Assembly: GCF_014193515.1 (NCBI RefSeq)
Contig: NZ_BLXX01000010.1
Span: 124,001 to 188,000 of the forward strand
DNA length: 64,000 nt
Reading direction: 5' to 3'
DNA from: Geomonas silvestris
Lineage (GTDB): Bacteria; Desulfobacterota; Desulfuromonadia; Geobacterales; Geobacteraceae
Positions 8,865-16,641 of the stretch are shown here, one piece after another. Each line of letters begins with the position of its first letter. Positions within the stretch are counted from its first letter, which is position 1. Made by a program: the position numbers and the translations under genes. The notes beneath the pieces are model-generated. The model did not search any database and was not told the DNA's origin. It worked only from the letters and a program-made list of their open reading frames with translations.

Positions 8865-9584
8865 ATGGCACAACCGTGGAAAATACTGGACAGCGTGGCG
8901 ACCGCCGAGGGGAAACTTGAGCTCAGACAGCGCGGGGAACGCGACTTTTTGATCACCGTTAACTCACTGGTGCTCATGAACAGTTCGCTGCACCGCTCGG
9001 AGGTTGCCCTGGGGGCCGTTGCCTGCGGGCACCTCAAGGGTGAGCCGGCCGCACGCGTGCTTGTCGGGGGGCTGGGGATGGCCTTCACGCTGCGGGCGGT
9101 GCTGGACCAGCTCGGCGCTTCGGCGCAGGTGGTGGTGGCTGAGCTGAACCCGGTGGTGCTCGAGTGGTGCCGGGGGCCGCTTGCCTTTCTCACCGAAAAT
9201 GCTGCCAGCGATCCCCGGGTCTCGGTCGAAATCGCCAACGTGGCCGACGTCATCAGGCGCAGCGCCATGAACCGCACCCCCTTCGACGCCGTGGTCCTCG
9301 ACCTCTACACCGGTCCGCACGCCCGCTCGCACAAGGTCGAGGATCCGCTCTACGGCTCGATCGCCATCGAGATGACCCGTGCGGCACTGAAGCCCGGCGG
9401 GATGTTCGCGGTCTGGGGCGAGAACTACGACCAGGGGTTCGAAAAACGCCTCGCCTCCGCCGGTTTCTCGGTTACTACCGACCGCCCCGGGCACGGCGGC
9501 CTGCGCCACGTGGTCTACCTGGCCCGCAAGAAGGAGGCGCAGGCGGCTGCGCGCCCCCAGAAAAAGAAAGCAGCCCGACGCTAG
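8865..9584 (+). CDS. Spermidine-synthase-like Rossmann protein
   Basis: This 239-residue protein has the class I methyltransferase/aminopropyltransferase fold. The nucleotide-binding glycine loop is VGGLGMAFTL near residue 67, the acidic residue closing strand 2 is in AELNP near 92, and VLDLYTGPH near 143 matches the DxxDP-type region of SpeE proteins. Canonical polyamine-binding residues are not clear, so polyamine synthesis is not claimed; such SpeE-like proteins are often annotated generically. The C-terminal 20 residues are Lys/Arg/Ala-rich and could bind nucleic acid. ATG 8865 follows AAAGGGAACC. It is probably co-transcribed with rsgA. Confidence 0.75.
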   Translation: MAQPWKILDSVATAEGKLELRQRGERDFLITVNSLVLMNSSLHRSEVALGAVACGHLKGEPAARVLVGGLGMAFTLRAVLDQLGASAQVVVAELNPVVLEWCRGPLAFLTENAASDPRVSVEIANVADVIRRSAMNRTPFDAVVLDLYTGPHARSHKVEDPLYGSIAIEMTRAALKPGGMFAVWGENYDQGFEKRLASAGFSVTTDRPGHGGLRHVVYLARKKEAQAAARPQKKKAARR

Positions 9585-9670
9585 CCCCGGCCCGTGCCGG
9601 AAGGCGGCGCGAGCCGCAGGTGCTGTGATGCCCCGAAGCTTGGTGCGCCGGCTCCGGCCCCCCCCCCACA

Positions 9671-9946
9671 TCAGCGGCGGAAATCGGCTCCGGCAAACTG
9701 GACCGCACCGGGGTCGTTCGCCCGCGGCGGGCTCACCGCGTGCACCCCGCCACAGGCCGGGCAGTCCTGGACGAAGGTCCGCAGCACGAAGTCCTCGCCA
9801 CAGTCGTGACAGGCAAGTGCCAGGCCGCCGTTGGGAAGTTCCGAGTCCGCTACCGCCCCGCCGTGTGCCGCCAGTACGAACTCCACCAGTTCCCGGCCGG
9901 TCGCGTACGGCCCTCCAGATCTACTCCCCGATCCACAATCGCACAT
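9671..9946 (-). CDS. Small zinc-ribbon-like protein
   Basis: This 91-residue protein begins MCDCGSGSRSGG and carries CHDCGED and CPACGG, two CxxC pairs able to form one zinc site, with a further Cys pair at the N-terminus. The central ATGRELVEFVLAAHGG segment is helical. The family is not recognised. ATG 9946 is chosen because a perfect AGGAGG lies 5 bases upstream, whereas longer in-frame starts lack one. A perfect CRP/FNR-type palindrome lies about 75 bp upstream of the start, which suggests redox or nitrosative control. The gene converges on the SpeE-like gene. Confidence 0.7.
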   Translation of the reverse strand: MCDCGSGSRSGGPYATGRELVEFVLAAHGGAVADSELPNGGLALACHDCGEDFVLRTFVQDCPACGGVHAVSPPRANDPGAVQFAGADFRR

Positions 9947-10012
9947 TCCTGCCTCCTTACCTCGCTCGTTGTTTAGTTGCGCAAGAGAGTACCCCTTTCC
10001 CGCTGCCGCCGC

Positions 10013-10028
10013 CTTGACCTGGGTCAAG
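10013..10028. promoter_or_regulatory. CRP/FNR-superfamily operator palindrome
   Basis: CTTGACCTGGGTCAAG is a perfect inverted repeat with 7-bp arms and a 2-bp centre. This TTGAC-N4-GTCAA form is the kind bound by HcpR/DNR-type members of the CRP/FNR superfamily. It sits between divergent genes, about 75 bp upstream of the zinc-ribbon gene and 140 bp upstream of the MEDS kinase, so it could control either. The class is inferred from the motif alone. Confidence 0.6.
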
Positions 10029-10093
10029 AATCCCGCCATGCCGGCTTACCCGTCCCGCACGTTTCAGCAGGGTGCACAAAGTTCCAGGCGCTG

Positions 10094-10121
10094 TTGCATT
10101 GAACCGACTTTCCAGTATATT
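10094..10121 (+). promoter_or_regulatory. Candidate sigma-70 promoter for the MEDS kinase operon
   Basis: TTGCAT (10094-10099) and TATATT (10116-10121) are separated by 16 bp and lie 48 bp before the start codon. The -10 is near consensus. Confidence 0.5.
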
Positions 10122-10168
10122 GGTTAAGAATTTTCTAACCTTCATTGACGCGAGGCCGGGAGACGCGG

Positions 10169-12013
10169 ATGTCCGACAACAACGAGCCGATCGAACAGCT
10201 CAAGCTGGAACGCGACGAGGGGCCGGGCCACCTCTGCCTGCTCTACGAGTCCGAGGCTGAGCTGCTGGTGCCGGTAGTCCCCTTCATTCAGAAAGGGGTA
10301 CAACTGGGACAGCGCTGCATCTATCTCAACGCCGGCGAGGAGATGCTGGACTGCGTCCTTAAAAATGCCCTGGCGAGCCAGAAGAGTGACCTCGGCGCCC
10401 TGATGGTGCTCTCTTCCCGCGAGGTCTGGCTGCAGCTCGGGAGCTTCGATCCCCAACGGGTTCTGGGGCTTTTGCAGTCCCTTTGTGCCCGGGCGCTGGG
10501 GGACGGCTTCAAGGGGACCCGTATCATCTGCGACATGGGATGGGCGGGTGGGGGCGCGGTGCCGGGGCGGGTGCTGGCGGAGTTCGAGCTGGAGCTCACA
10601 CGGTTTGCGGAGCGAAACCAGGTTCGGCTGCTCTGCCTGTACCACCGGGGGAGTTTCCGCGCCGAACAGCTTCTGGAACTGGCGCGGCTGCACCGGCAAC
10701 TCCTGATCGGCGAGGCGCTCTGCAACAACCCTTTCTTCGTCCCCGGGGAGGACGAGGCCGGCATCACGGCTACCAGCGAGCTGGACCTGTTCCTGGCAGC
10801 GGTCCAGGCATCCTCGGGCGCCGCCAACGACCGGGAACGCCTGCGCCAGGAACTTGAGCAGGCCTACGCCGCGCTGGCCCGCAAGATCTACGAGAACTGG
10901 CAGGAGGAGGACACCCTGAGGGCCAACGAGCAAGAGCTCCAGGAAAAGGACGAGGCGATCCTCGAACACCGCAGAAGGCTGCAGACCGTTTTGCAGCACC
11001 TGCCGGTGGTCCTCATGGCCCTGGATCACGAGAACCGCCTGGCCTCCTGCAACCACCTCTTCGAGCACCTCACCGGCTACCGGGCCGAGGAGGTGATGGG
11101 GAAACAGCTACTCGAACTGCTCGAGGTTGACGAGGAGGAGCACCAGGAGGTGTTGCTGGCGCATCCCGGCGACGGGGGGGACTACCGGGACGAAGAGTGG
11201 CCGCTTCGGTGCAAGGACGGCAGCGTGAAGGCGATTCTTTGGTCTAACCTCTCCTGGTACGTCCCGATCCAGGGGTGGCCCAACTGGATCATCGGCATCG
11301 ACATCACGGCGACCCGCCACGCCGAGCGCGGGCTCTATGCTCTGGGCGATGAGCTCAAGGTGCGCGGCGCCGAACTCGAGGCCCTGGGGCACGCAGTCTC
11401 CCACGATCTGAGCGGCGAGCTCGCCCGGATCGAGCAGCAGTGCACCCTGCTGCGCCAACTGGGCGCCGCCTCGCTCGCCTCGGGGGGGGAGGAGGTGCTG
11501 GCCGAGATGCACCGTACCATCCGGGAGAGTGCCGGAAGGGTCCAGGCGCTGAAGCGGTTCACGGCGCTGGCGGCCGAGGGGTTGAGCCCCGAGCAGGTCG
11601 ACCTCAGCGCGATCGCGGCCGAGATCGCCGCCAAGCTGGGCGGGCGCAGCGGCGAGCACCGGGTGACCTTCAACATCGAGCAGGGGGTGACGGCGACCGG
11701 GGACCGGCAGCTTTTGCAGCTGGCCCTGGAGCAGCTCCTCGAGAATGCCTGGAACTCGACCTGCGGCGTCGCGCACCCGCTCATCCGTTTCGGCGCGACC
11801 GAGGTGGAAGGAAAACGGAGCTTCTTCGTCAGCGACAACGGGCCGCGCCGCCCGTCGAAACTCCCCTCCCAAAAGCTGCACAGCCGCAGCGGCAGCGGAC
11901 TGGGGGGCGGGCTCGGGCTGGTAACGGTACAGCGCATCATCTCCCTGCATCGAGGGCGCATCTGGGCAGCCCTCGAGGCGGAGCGGGGGGCCACCTTCTA
12001 TTTCAGGGTCTAG
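10169..12013 (+). CDS. MEDS-PAS hybrid sensor histidine kinase
   Basis: This soluble kinase has 614 residues. Residues about 15-175 match the MEDS sensory domain first described in DcmR: GPGHLCLLYES, then a long alpha/beta domain ending NNPFFVP. A coiled linker leads to a PAS domain (about 270-385; LPVVLMALDHENRLASCN). A HisKA helix follows with the phospho-acceptor in HAVSHDL (His near 412), then an HATPase domain with N box NAWNST. The G1 box reads DNGPRRPS rather than DxGxG, while the later GSGLGGGLGL loop is intact, so ATP binding may be altered. There are no membrane segments. It heads a compact cluster with a STAS protein and a second kinase. ATG 10169 is supported by GGGAG upstream. 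Confidence 0.82.
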   Translation: MSDNNEPIEQLKLERDEGPGHLCLLYESEAELLVPVVPFIQKGVQLGQRCIYLNAGEEMLDCVLKNALASQKSDLGALMVLSSREVWLQLGSFDPQRVLGLLQSLCARALGDGFKGTRIICDMGWAGGGAVPGRVLAEFELELTRFAERNQVRLLCLYHRGSFRAEQLLELARLHRQLLIGEALCNNPFFVPGEDEAGITATSELDLFLAAVQASSGAANDRERLRQELEQAYAALARKIYENWQEEDTLRANEQELQEKDEAILEHRRRLQTVLQHLPVVLMALDHENRLASCNHLFEHLTGYRAEEVMGKQLLELLEVDEEEHQEVLLAHPGDGGDYRDEEWPLRCKDGSVKAILWSNLSWYVPIQGWPNWIIGIDITATRHAERGLYALGDELKVRGAELEALGHAVSHDLSGELARIEQQCTLLRQLGAASLASGGEEVLAEMHRTIRESAGRVQALKRFTALAAEGLSPEQVDLSAIAAEIAAKLGGRSGEHRVTFNIEQGVTATGDRQLLQLALEQLLENAWNSTCGVAHPLIRFGATEVEGKRSFFVSDNGPRRPSKLPSQKLHSRSGSGLGGGLGLVTVQRIISLHRGRIWAALEAERGATFYFRV

Positions 12014-12056
12014 CCAAGGTCTGCCGCCAGGTGGCGGGGCGGCGAGGGAGCACGCC

Positions 12057-12413
12057 GTGGTGAGGTACAGGGAACTACCGGGGGAGCGCGCAGGCGAGCT
12101 GACCCTGGCATTACGGGGAGTCGCACAGTTCACCCAGGTAAGCGATCTGGAACGGGAGCTGCGCCGTCTCCTCGGCGGCTGTCAGGTCCTCACCCTGGAC
12201 CTCTCGGGGGTGGACCAGCTCGATGCCAGCTTTTCCGCCCTGTTGTGCCTGCTGCACCGGCAGGGGGAGCTGGCAGGCAAGGAGCTGAGGCTTTCGGGTC
12301 TGCCGCGTCGCGGGGGGGAGGCGCTGCGCTACCTCCGGGAGCGCGGTTGCCACCGCCAGCCGAACGAGGGGTGCCGGCTCTGGGGAGCGCCTGAGGGGCC
12401 CAAAGCTGAGTAG
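12057..12413 (+). CDS. STAS-domain protein (anti-sigma-factor-antagonist type)
   Basis: This is a 118-residue single STAS domain. The core LTLDLSGVDQLDASFSALL carries the conserved aspartate-x-serine-like turn where SpoIIAA-type antagonists are phosphorylated; here the residues are Asp-Ala-Ser. GTG 12057 follows GGGAG; a second GTG is adjacent. It lies 43 bp after the MEDS kinase and 44 bp before a second kinase. No RsbW-type anti-sigma kinase is in the window, so one of the two flanking HATPase proteins may be its partner. That pairing is inference. Confidence 0.75.
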   Translation: MVRYRELPGERAGELTLALRGVAQFTQVSDLERELRRLLGGCQVLTLDLSGVDQLDASFSALLCLLHRQGELAGKELRLSGLPRRGGEALRYLRERGCHRQPNEGCRLWGAPEGPKAE

Positions 12414-12457
12414 CTGCCGCACTGCCCCGCGCCGGGCAACAGGTACAAGGAGTCCGC

Positions 12458-13378
12458 ATGGCCAGCATCTTCAGGGAGAAACGGGGCAGCGCAGGAGGCA
12501 GATACTTGAACATCGACAAGGAAATCGCGTCGAGCATGCTCACCACGTCCTACGCGGTGGATCTGAAGACGGCGGTGCACACCTCCCTGAAGACCATCCG
12601 CAGCATGCTCCAGGAACGCCCGGAAAACGAGGAGATCAGCGAGCTGACCCAGCAGGTGGAGCGGCTTTTAACCGAGCAGACCGAGCGCCTGGAGACGATC
12701 AACCGGGACCTCGAGGCGTTCAACTACTCGGTAGCCCACGACCTCTGCGCGCCGCTCAAAAGGATCTGTGGCTTCACCCGCGAGCTGCAGCAGCAGTACG
12801 CCGGCCGGCTCGACCTGGAGGGGATGGACTACCTGGAGCGGATCTACAAGTCCTCCCAGCACATGAACGAGCTGATCGAGGCGCTCCTGCAGCTCTCCCA
12901 GCTCTCCTACCTCTCCCTCAAGCGCGAGGTGGTGGACCTCTCCCAGATTGCCGGCGAGACGGCGCAGGAACTCAGGCAGGGGGCCCCGGAGCGCAAGGTA
13001 GAGTTCACCATCCAGCCGCGCATCCGCACCTTCGGCGACGCGAACCTCCTGGAAATCGTCATGCGAAACCTTTTGCGCAACGCCTGGAAGTTCACCAGCC
13101 GGCGCGAACAGGCGCTCATCGAGTTCGGTGCCCGCGAGAACGGTGCCGAAAAGACCTGCTTTGTCCGCGACAACGGCATAGGCTTCGACATGGCCAACGC
13201 CGAGCGGATGTTCCACGCCTTCCAGCGCCTGCACAACAGCGCCGACTTCCCCGGCAACGGGATCGGCCTCACCACGGTACAGCGGATCATCACCCGCCAC
13301 GGCGGTCGGATCTGGGCCGAGGGGGAGGTCGACAGGGGAGCGACCTTCTACTTCACCCTGCAGTCCTGCATCACCTGA
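12458..13378 (+). CDS. Soluble sensor histidine kinase
   Basis: This 306-residue kinase has an N-terminal helical coiled coil (about 30-85) with no recognised sensor domain. The HisKA dimerisation domain follows, with the acceptor in FNYSVAHDL (His near 94), and then an HATPase domain with N box NLLRNAWKFTS, G1 DNGIGFD and G2 GNGIGLTTV, all intact. It belongs to the phytochrome-like HisKA group that often works with single-domain receivers. No response regulator is adjacent. ATG 12458 is preceded by AAGGAG. Its ATP site is canonical, unlike that of the MEDS kinase two genes upstream, so a functional heteropair is conceivable. Confidence 0.85.
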   Translation: MASIFREKRGSAGGRYLNIDKEIASSMLTTSYAVDLKTAVHTSLKTIRSMLQERPENEEISELTQQVERLLTEQTERLETINRDLEAFNYSVAHDLCAPLKRICGFTRELQQQYAGRLDLEGMDYLERIYKSSQHMNELIEALLQLSQLSYLSLKREVVDLSQIAGETAQELRQGAPERKVEFTIQPRIRTFGDANLLEIVMRNLLRNAWKFTSRREQALIEFGARENGAEKTCFVRDNGIGFDMANAERMFHAFQRLHNSADFPGNGIGLTTVQRIITRHGGRIWAEGEVDRGATFYFTLQSCIT

Positions 13379-13624
13379 CCCGTCCCAGCAAAAGCCTGAC
13401 GCCGAGGCCTGTCGGCGGCCGGCCTCCCTGCGACGCGGATTGCCGAGGGCCCCCACTGCCCATCTTTCCTGCCGTTGCTGCACCGCCTCCCGCGTCCCGT
13501 CTCAGGGCGCGCCTGCCGCACAGGGGCCGGGGCTGCGGCCGCAGCCTTGCCACGAAGCTTAGAGAACCCACTAAGGAGAGACCGCTGCCGGCCAGGCCAC
13601 CGGGCCAGCGGGCGAGGAGGGGAT

Positions 13625-13984
13625 ATGATCATTTCCGAGTACGAGCAGGGGGGGGCGCCATCGCGTGCGGGGACCGTCGAGAACCGCTGTTACACCCGGT
13701 ACCCGGTGAACGCGTCGGCCACCATCTGGCGCGAGGAGGCCACCATGCCGGCACAGGTCGTGAATATGAGCCTTGGGGGGGCCCTTTTGAAGATCTACCC
13801 GCGCCTGTCGCTCAACGAGGTGGTCACCGTCTGCATCCACGAGAGTGCCCGGGTTCCCGGCAACCTCACCGACCTCCCGGCCACCGTGGTGCGCACCACC
13901 GACACCGGCTGCGCGGTCCGCTTCGACAGGGTCTTGCTGCAGCGCGGCCTGGGTGACCTGCTGCCGCTCAACCGTCCCCGTTGA
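13625..13984 (+). CDS. PilZ-domain protein
   Basis: This 119-residue single-domain protein is predicted to bind c-di-GMP. It shows both binding motifs: RCYTR (RxxxR) near residue 24, followed about 30 residues later by NMSLGG ([D/N]xSxxG). ATG 13625 is preceded by GAGGAGG. A gap of 246 bp separates it from the kinase upstream, in which I see no gene, so it may have its own promoter. The output is unknown; small PilZ proteins act on motility, polysaccharide export or transcription. Confidence 0.85.
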   Translation: MIISEYEQGGAPSRAGTVENRCYTRYPVNASATIWREEATMPAQVVNMSLGGALLKIYPRLSLNEVVTVCIHESARVPGNLTDLPATVVRTTDTGCAVRFDRVLLQRGLGDLLPLNRPR

Positions 13985-14078
13985 GGGGCACGGAGACCAG
14001 GATTGGAAAAGCCCCTTTTGCCGCGCCCACCTTTCTGCTATCATCGCCAATCAATTACAGCTGCACGGAGTGGTGTTC

Positions 14079-14411
14079 ATGCATGAGATGTCGATTACGC
14101 AGAGTATGGTGGAGATCTGCCTGGCGAACGCCTCGGGGCGCCGGGTGACCGACGTGGTGCTGGAGATCGGGGAGCTCTCCGGGGTGGTCCCCGACAGTAT
14201 CGAGTTCTGCTTCGAGGCCTGCACCAAGGGGACCCTTCTGGAGGGGGCGAAGCTCACCATGGAGATCGTGCCGGCGCTTGCGCGCTGCGGCTCCTGCGGC
14301 AGGGAGGCCCCGGTGAAGACCCACTTCGATCCTTGTCCCCACTGCGGCGGTTTCGGGCTGGCCCTCTTGAAGGGGGAGGAACTTCGGGTCAAGGAGCTCG
14401 AACTGCTTTAA
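14079..14411 (+). CDS. hypA: Hydrogenase nickel-insertion protein HypA
   Basis: HypA (110 residues) delivers nickel to the [NiFe] hydrogenase large subunit together with HypB. The N-terminal MHEMSI gives the nickel-binding His2, and CGSCG with CPHCGG forms the structural zinc site. ATG 14079 follows GGAG at suitable spacing. It has its own strong terminator downstream, so it is transcribed apart from hybS although it opens the hydrogenase block. Confidence 0.95.
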   Translation: MHEMSITQSMVEICLANASGRRVTDVVLEIGELSGVVPDSIEFCFEACTKGTLLEGAKLTMEIVPALARCGSCGREAPVKTHFDPCPHCGGFGLALLKGEELRVKELELL

Positions 14412-14435
14412 AAGGGAGCAACTGTCCCAAAATCT

Positions 14436-14454
14436 ACGTGTCAAAATGACACGT
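14436..14454. promoter_or_regulatory. Candidate enhancer (upstream activating) palindrome for the hyb operon
   Basis: ACGTGTCAAAATGACACGT is a perfect inverted repeat with 8-bp arms and a 3-bp centre. It is flanked by a second, imperfect pair (TGTCC and GGACA) about 10 bp further out. It lies about 150 bp upstream of the predicted transcription start of hybS, the distance typical of enhancer sites for sigma-54 activators. The activator is unknown. Confidence 0.6.
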
Positions 14455-14481
14455 TTTGGACAAAAGGATACAAAAGGGTTG

Positions 14482-14522
14482 CGGCGCGCTCGGGAGAGGT
14501 TTCCCGGGCGCGCCGTTTTTTT
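14482..14522 (+). terminator. Rho-independent terminator after hypA
   Basis: A 14-bp GC-rich stem (14482-14495 with 14502-14515, one G-T pair) with a 6-base loop is followed by seven T residues. Confidence 0.9.
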
Positions 14523-14567
14523 GTAAACATTTCAGCACTTTGTTAAAAGTATTTTTGTTTACCGGAT

Positions 14568-14583
14568 TGGCATGGGAGTTGCC
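14568..14583 (+). promoter_or_regulatory. Sigma-54 (-24/-12) promoter of the hyb operon
   Basis: TGGCAT-GGGAG-TTGCC matches the RpoN consensus TGGCAC-N5-TTGCW in 9 of 11 defined positions, and the invariant GG (14569) and GC (14581) are 12 bp apart. It lies 35 bp upstream of hybS, predicting a leader of about 25 nt. The palindrome at 14436-14454 would be the activator site. Confidence 0.82.
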
Positions 14584-14618
14584 GTATACGCGGGACGTGA
14601 TTTTTCTCGGGAGGTATT

Positions 14619-15728
14619 ATGAAAGAAGAGACTGAAATGTTCTGTGAAGGGGTAACCCGCAGGAGCTTCATGAAGGCTGCCGTCACCGCTACGGCCATGA
14701 TGGGGCTTCCCTTTGCCATGCACACCCAGGTTGCCGAAGCGATGGAGAAAAACGGCAATCCGGCAGTGATCTGGCTGCACTTCCAGGAGTGCACCGGCTG
14801 CTCCGAGTCGCTCCTGCGCTCGACGCACCCGACCATCTCCAGCCTGATCCTGGACATGATATCGCTCGACTACCACGAAACGTTGATGGTCGGCTCCGGG
14901 GCGCAGGCGGAAAAATCGCTGCACGACTCGATGAAGGCCAACCACGGCAAGTACATCCTGGTAGTGGAAGGGGCCATCCCGACCAAGCAGAACGGTATCT
15001 TCTGCAAGGTCTCCGGCAAGACCGCGCTGGAGAGCATGCAGCACGCCGCTGAAGGCGCCGCCGCCATCATCTGCATCGGTACCTGCGCCTCCTACGGCGG
15101 GATCCAGTCCGTTTCCCCGAACCCGACCGGCGCGGTGGGCGTACGCGACATCGTGAAGGACAAGCCGATCATCAACATCCCGGGCTGCCCGCCGAGCCCC
15201 TACAACTTCCTCTCCACCGTCCTCTACTACCTCACCTTCAAGAAGGTGCCCGAGCTCGACGAGATGGGACGTCCCAAGTTCGCTTACGGCCGTCGCATCC
15301 ACGAGCACTGCGAGCGTCGTCCGCACTTCGACGCCGGCCGCTTCGCGAAGGCTTACGGCGACCCGACCCACGCCCAGGGCTTCTGCCTCTACAAACTGGG
15401 GTGCAAGGGGCCGGCGACCTACGCAAACTGCTCCGTACAGCGTTTCAACGACGTGGGCGCCTGGCCGGTATCCATCGGTCACCCCTGCATCGGCTGCACC
15501 GAGCCGGACATCCTCTTCAAAAAAGCGATCGCCGAGAAGGTGCAGATCCACGAGCCGACTCCGTTCGACAGCTATGCCCCGGTGGACCTGAAAGAGAAAG
15601 GGAAGGGTCCGGATCCGCTGACCACCGGCTTCGTGGGGCTCGCCGCAGGCGCTGCCCTGGGCGCCGGCGCCATGATGGCCAAGAAGCTGCCCGCCGGAGA
15701 GGAGGGTGTCGATGAAAAAACAAAGTAG
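14619..15728 (+). CDS. hybS: Uptake [NiFe] hydrogenase small subunit
   Basis: This is the electron-transferring small subunit of a group 1 periplasm-facing [NiFe] hydrogenase (369 residues). A twin-arginine signal TRRSFMKAA at residues 13-21 directs export of the folded dimer. Cysteine ligands for the Fe-S clusters are visible in CTGCSES near 58, CIGTCASYGG, GCPPSP and the C-terminal CLYKLGCKGP with HPCIGC. The C-terminus ends with a hydrophobic segment rich in Gly/Ala (LAAGAALGAGAMM) that may contact the membrane. ATG 14619 follows GGGAGGTATT. It opens hybS-A-B-L, the order known for the Hyb hydrogenase of Geobacter sulfurreducens, and is driven by the -24/-12 promoter upstream. Confidence 0.95.
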   Translation: MKEETEMFCEGVTRRSFMKAAVTATAMMGLPFAMHTQVAEAMEKNGNPAVIWLHFQECTGCSESLLRSTHPTISSLILDMISLDYHETLMVGSGAQAEKSLHDSMKANHGKYILVVEGAIPTKQNGIFCKVSGKTALESMQHAAEGAAAIICIGTCASYGGIQSVSPNPTGAVGVRDIVKDKPIINIPGCPPSPYNFLSTVLYYLTFKKVPELDEMGRPKFAYGRRIHEHCERRPHFDAGRFAKAYGDPTHAQGFCLYKLGCKGPATYANCSVQRFNDVGAWPVSIGHPCIGCTEPDILFKKAIAEKVQIHEPTPFDSYAPVDLKEKGKGPDPLTTGFVGLAAGAALGAGAMMAKKLPAGEEGVDEKTK

Positions 15729-16641
15729 AAGGGACTTTCTGAAGCTGGTCGGCGCCACCGGCGCCGGGCTGGTGGCGGCAGGTAGCGCCACCTGCGAGGC
15801 CAACGAGGCCCTCAAGGTGAACAACGAAGAGTTGGGGATGCTCTACGACGCCACCAAGTGCGTCGGCTGCAAGGCCTGCATGTCGGCCTGCAAGAGGGTG
15901 AACGCCGACTACGGCAGCCTCTCCTACGAGAAGGCCCGCTTCGACACGGACGGCCTGTGGGACGCCCCGAGCGACCTCTCCGGCTCGACCCGTACCCTGA
16001 TCAAGCTGTTCAAGGAGTCCAACAAGCAGTGGAGCTACGTGAAGTACTCCTGCATGCACTGCCAGAAGCCTTCCTGCGTCTCGGTCTGCCCGGTTTCGGC
16101 CATGACCAAGGAGCCGGTGACCGGCATCGTGGACTACAACAAGAACACCTGCATCGGCTGCCGCTACTGCCAGGTCGCCTGCCCCTACAACATCCCGAAG
16201 TTCCAGTGGGAGAAGGCGCTGCCGCAGATCGTCAAGTGCGACCTGTGCAAGAACACCAACCTGCGCGAGAAGGGGATTTCGGCCTGCGCCGAGGTCTGCC
16301 CGGCCGGCGCCATCAAGTTCGGCAAGCGTAAGGACCTGCTCGAAGAGGCCCAGACCCGCTTGAAGGACAACCCGGACAAGTACATCGCCCACATCTACGG
16401 CGAGCACGAGGGGGGCGGCACCAACCACATCTACCTCGCCTCCATGCCGTTCAACAAGCTGGGGCTCCCGGACATCAAGCCGGAGGCACCGGCCGAGTTC
16501 TCCGAGAAGATCCAGCACACCATCTACAAGGGGTTCATCGCCCCGGTGGCCCTGTACTCGACCTTGTGCTTCATCGCTGTGAAGAACATGAAAAAACACG
16601 GCCACGGCGAGGACGACTCCCATAAGAAGGAGGAGAAGTAA
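15712..16641 (+). CDS. hybA: Hydrogenase Fe-S electron-transfer subunit
   Basis: This ferredoxin-like HybA subunit (309 residues) carries electrons from the hydrogenase small subunit to the membrane subunit. It has its own twin-arginine signal SRRDFLKLVG. Four cysteine clusters are visible: CVGCKACMSAC, CMHCQKPSCVSVC, CIGCRYCQVAC and CDLCKN...CAEVC, enough for four [4Fe-4S] centres. A C-terminal anchor APVALYSTLCFIAV is followed by a His/Lys-rich tail. ATG 15712 is chosen over GTG 15706 because GGAGG then has proper spacing. It overlaps hybS by 17 bases. Confidence 0.93.
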   Translation: MKKQSRRDFLKLVGATGAGLVAAGSATCEANEALKVNNEELGMLYDATKCVGCKACMSACKRVNADYGSLSYEKARFDTDGLWDAPSDLSGSTRTLIKLFKESNKQWSYVKYSCMHCQKPSCVSVCPVSAMTKEPVTGIVDYNKNTCIGCRYCQVACPYNIPKFQWEKALPQIVKCDLCKNTNLREKGISACAEVCPAGAIKFGKRKDLLEEAQTRLKDNPDKYIAHIYGEHEGGGTNHIYLASMPFNKLGLPDIKPEAPAEFSEKIQHTIYKGFIAPVALYSTLCFIAVKNMKKHGHGEDDSHKKEEK

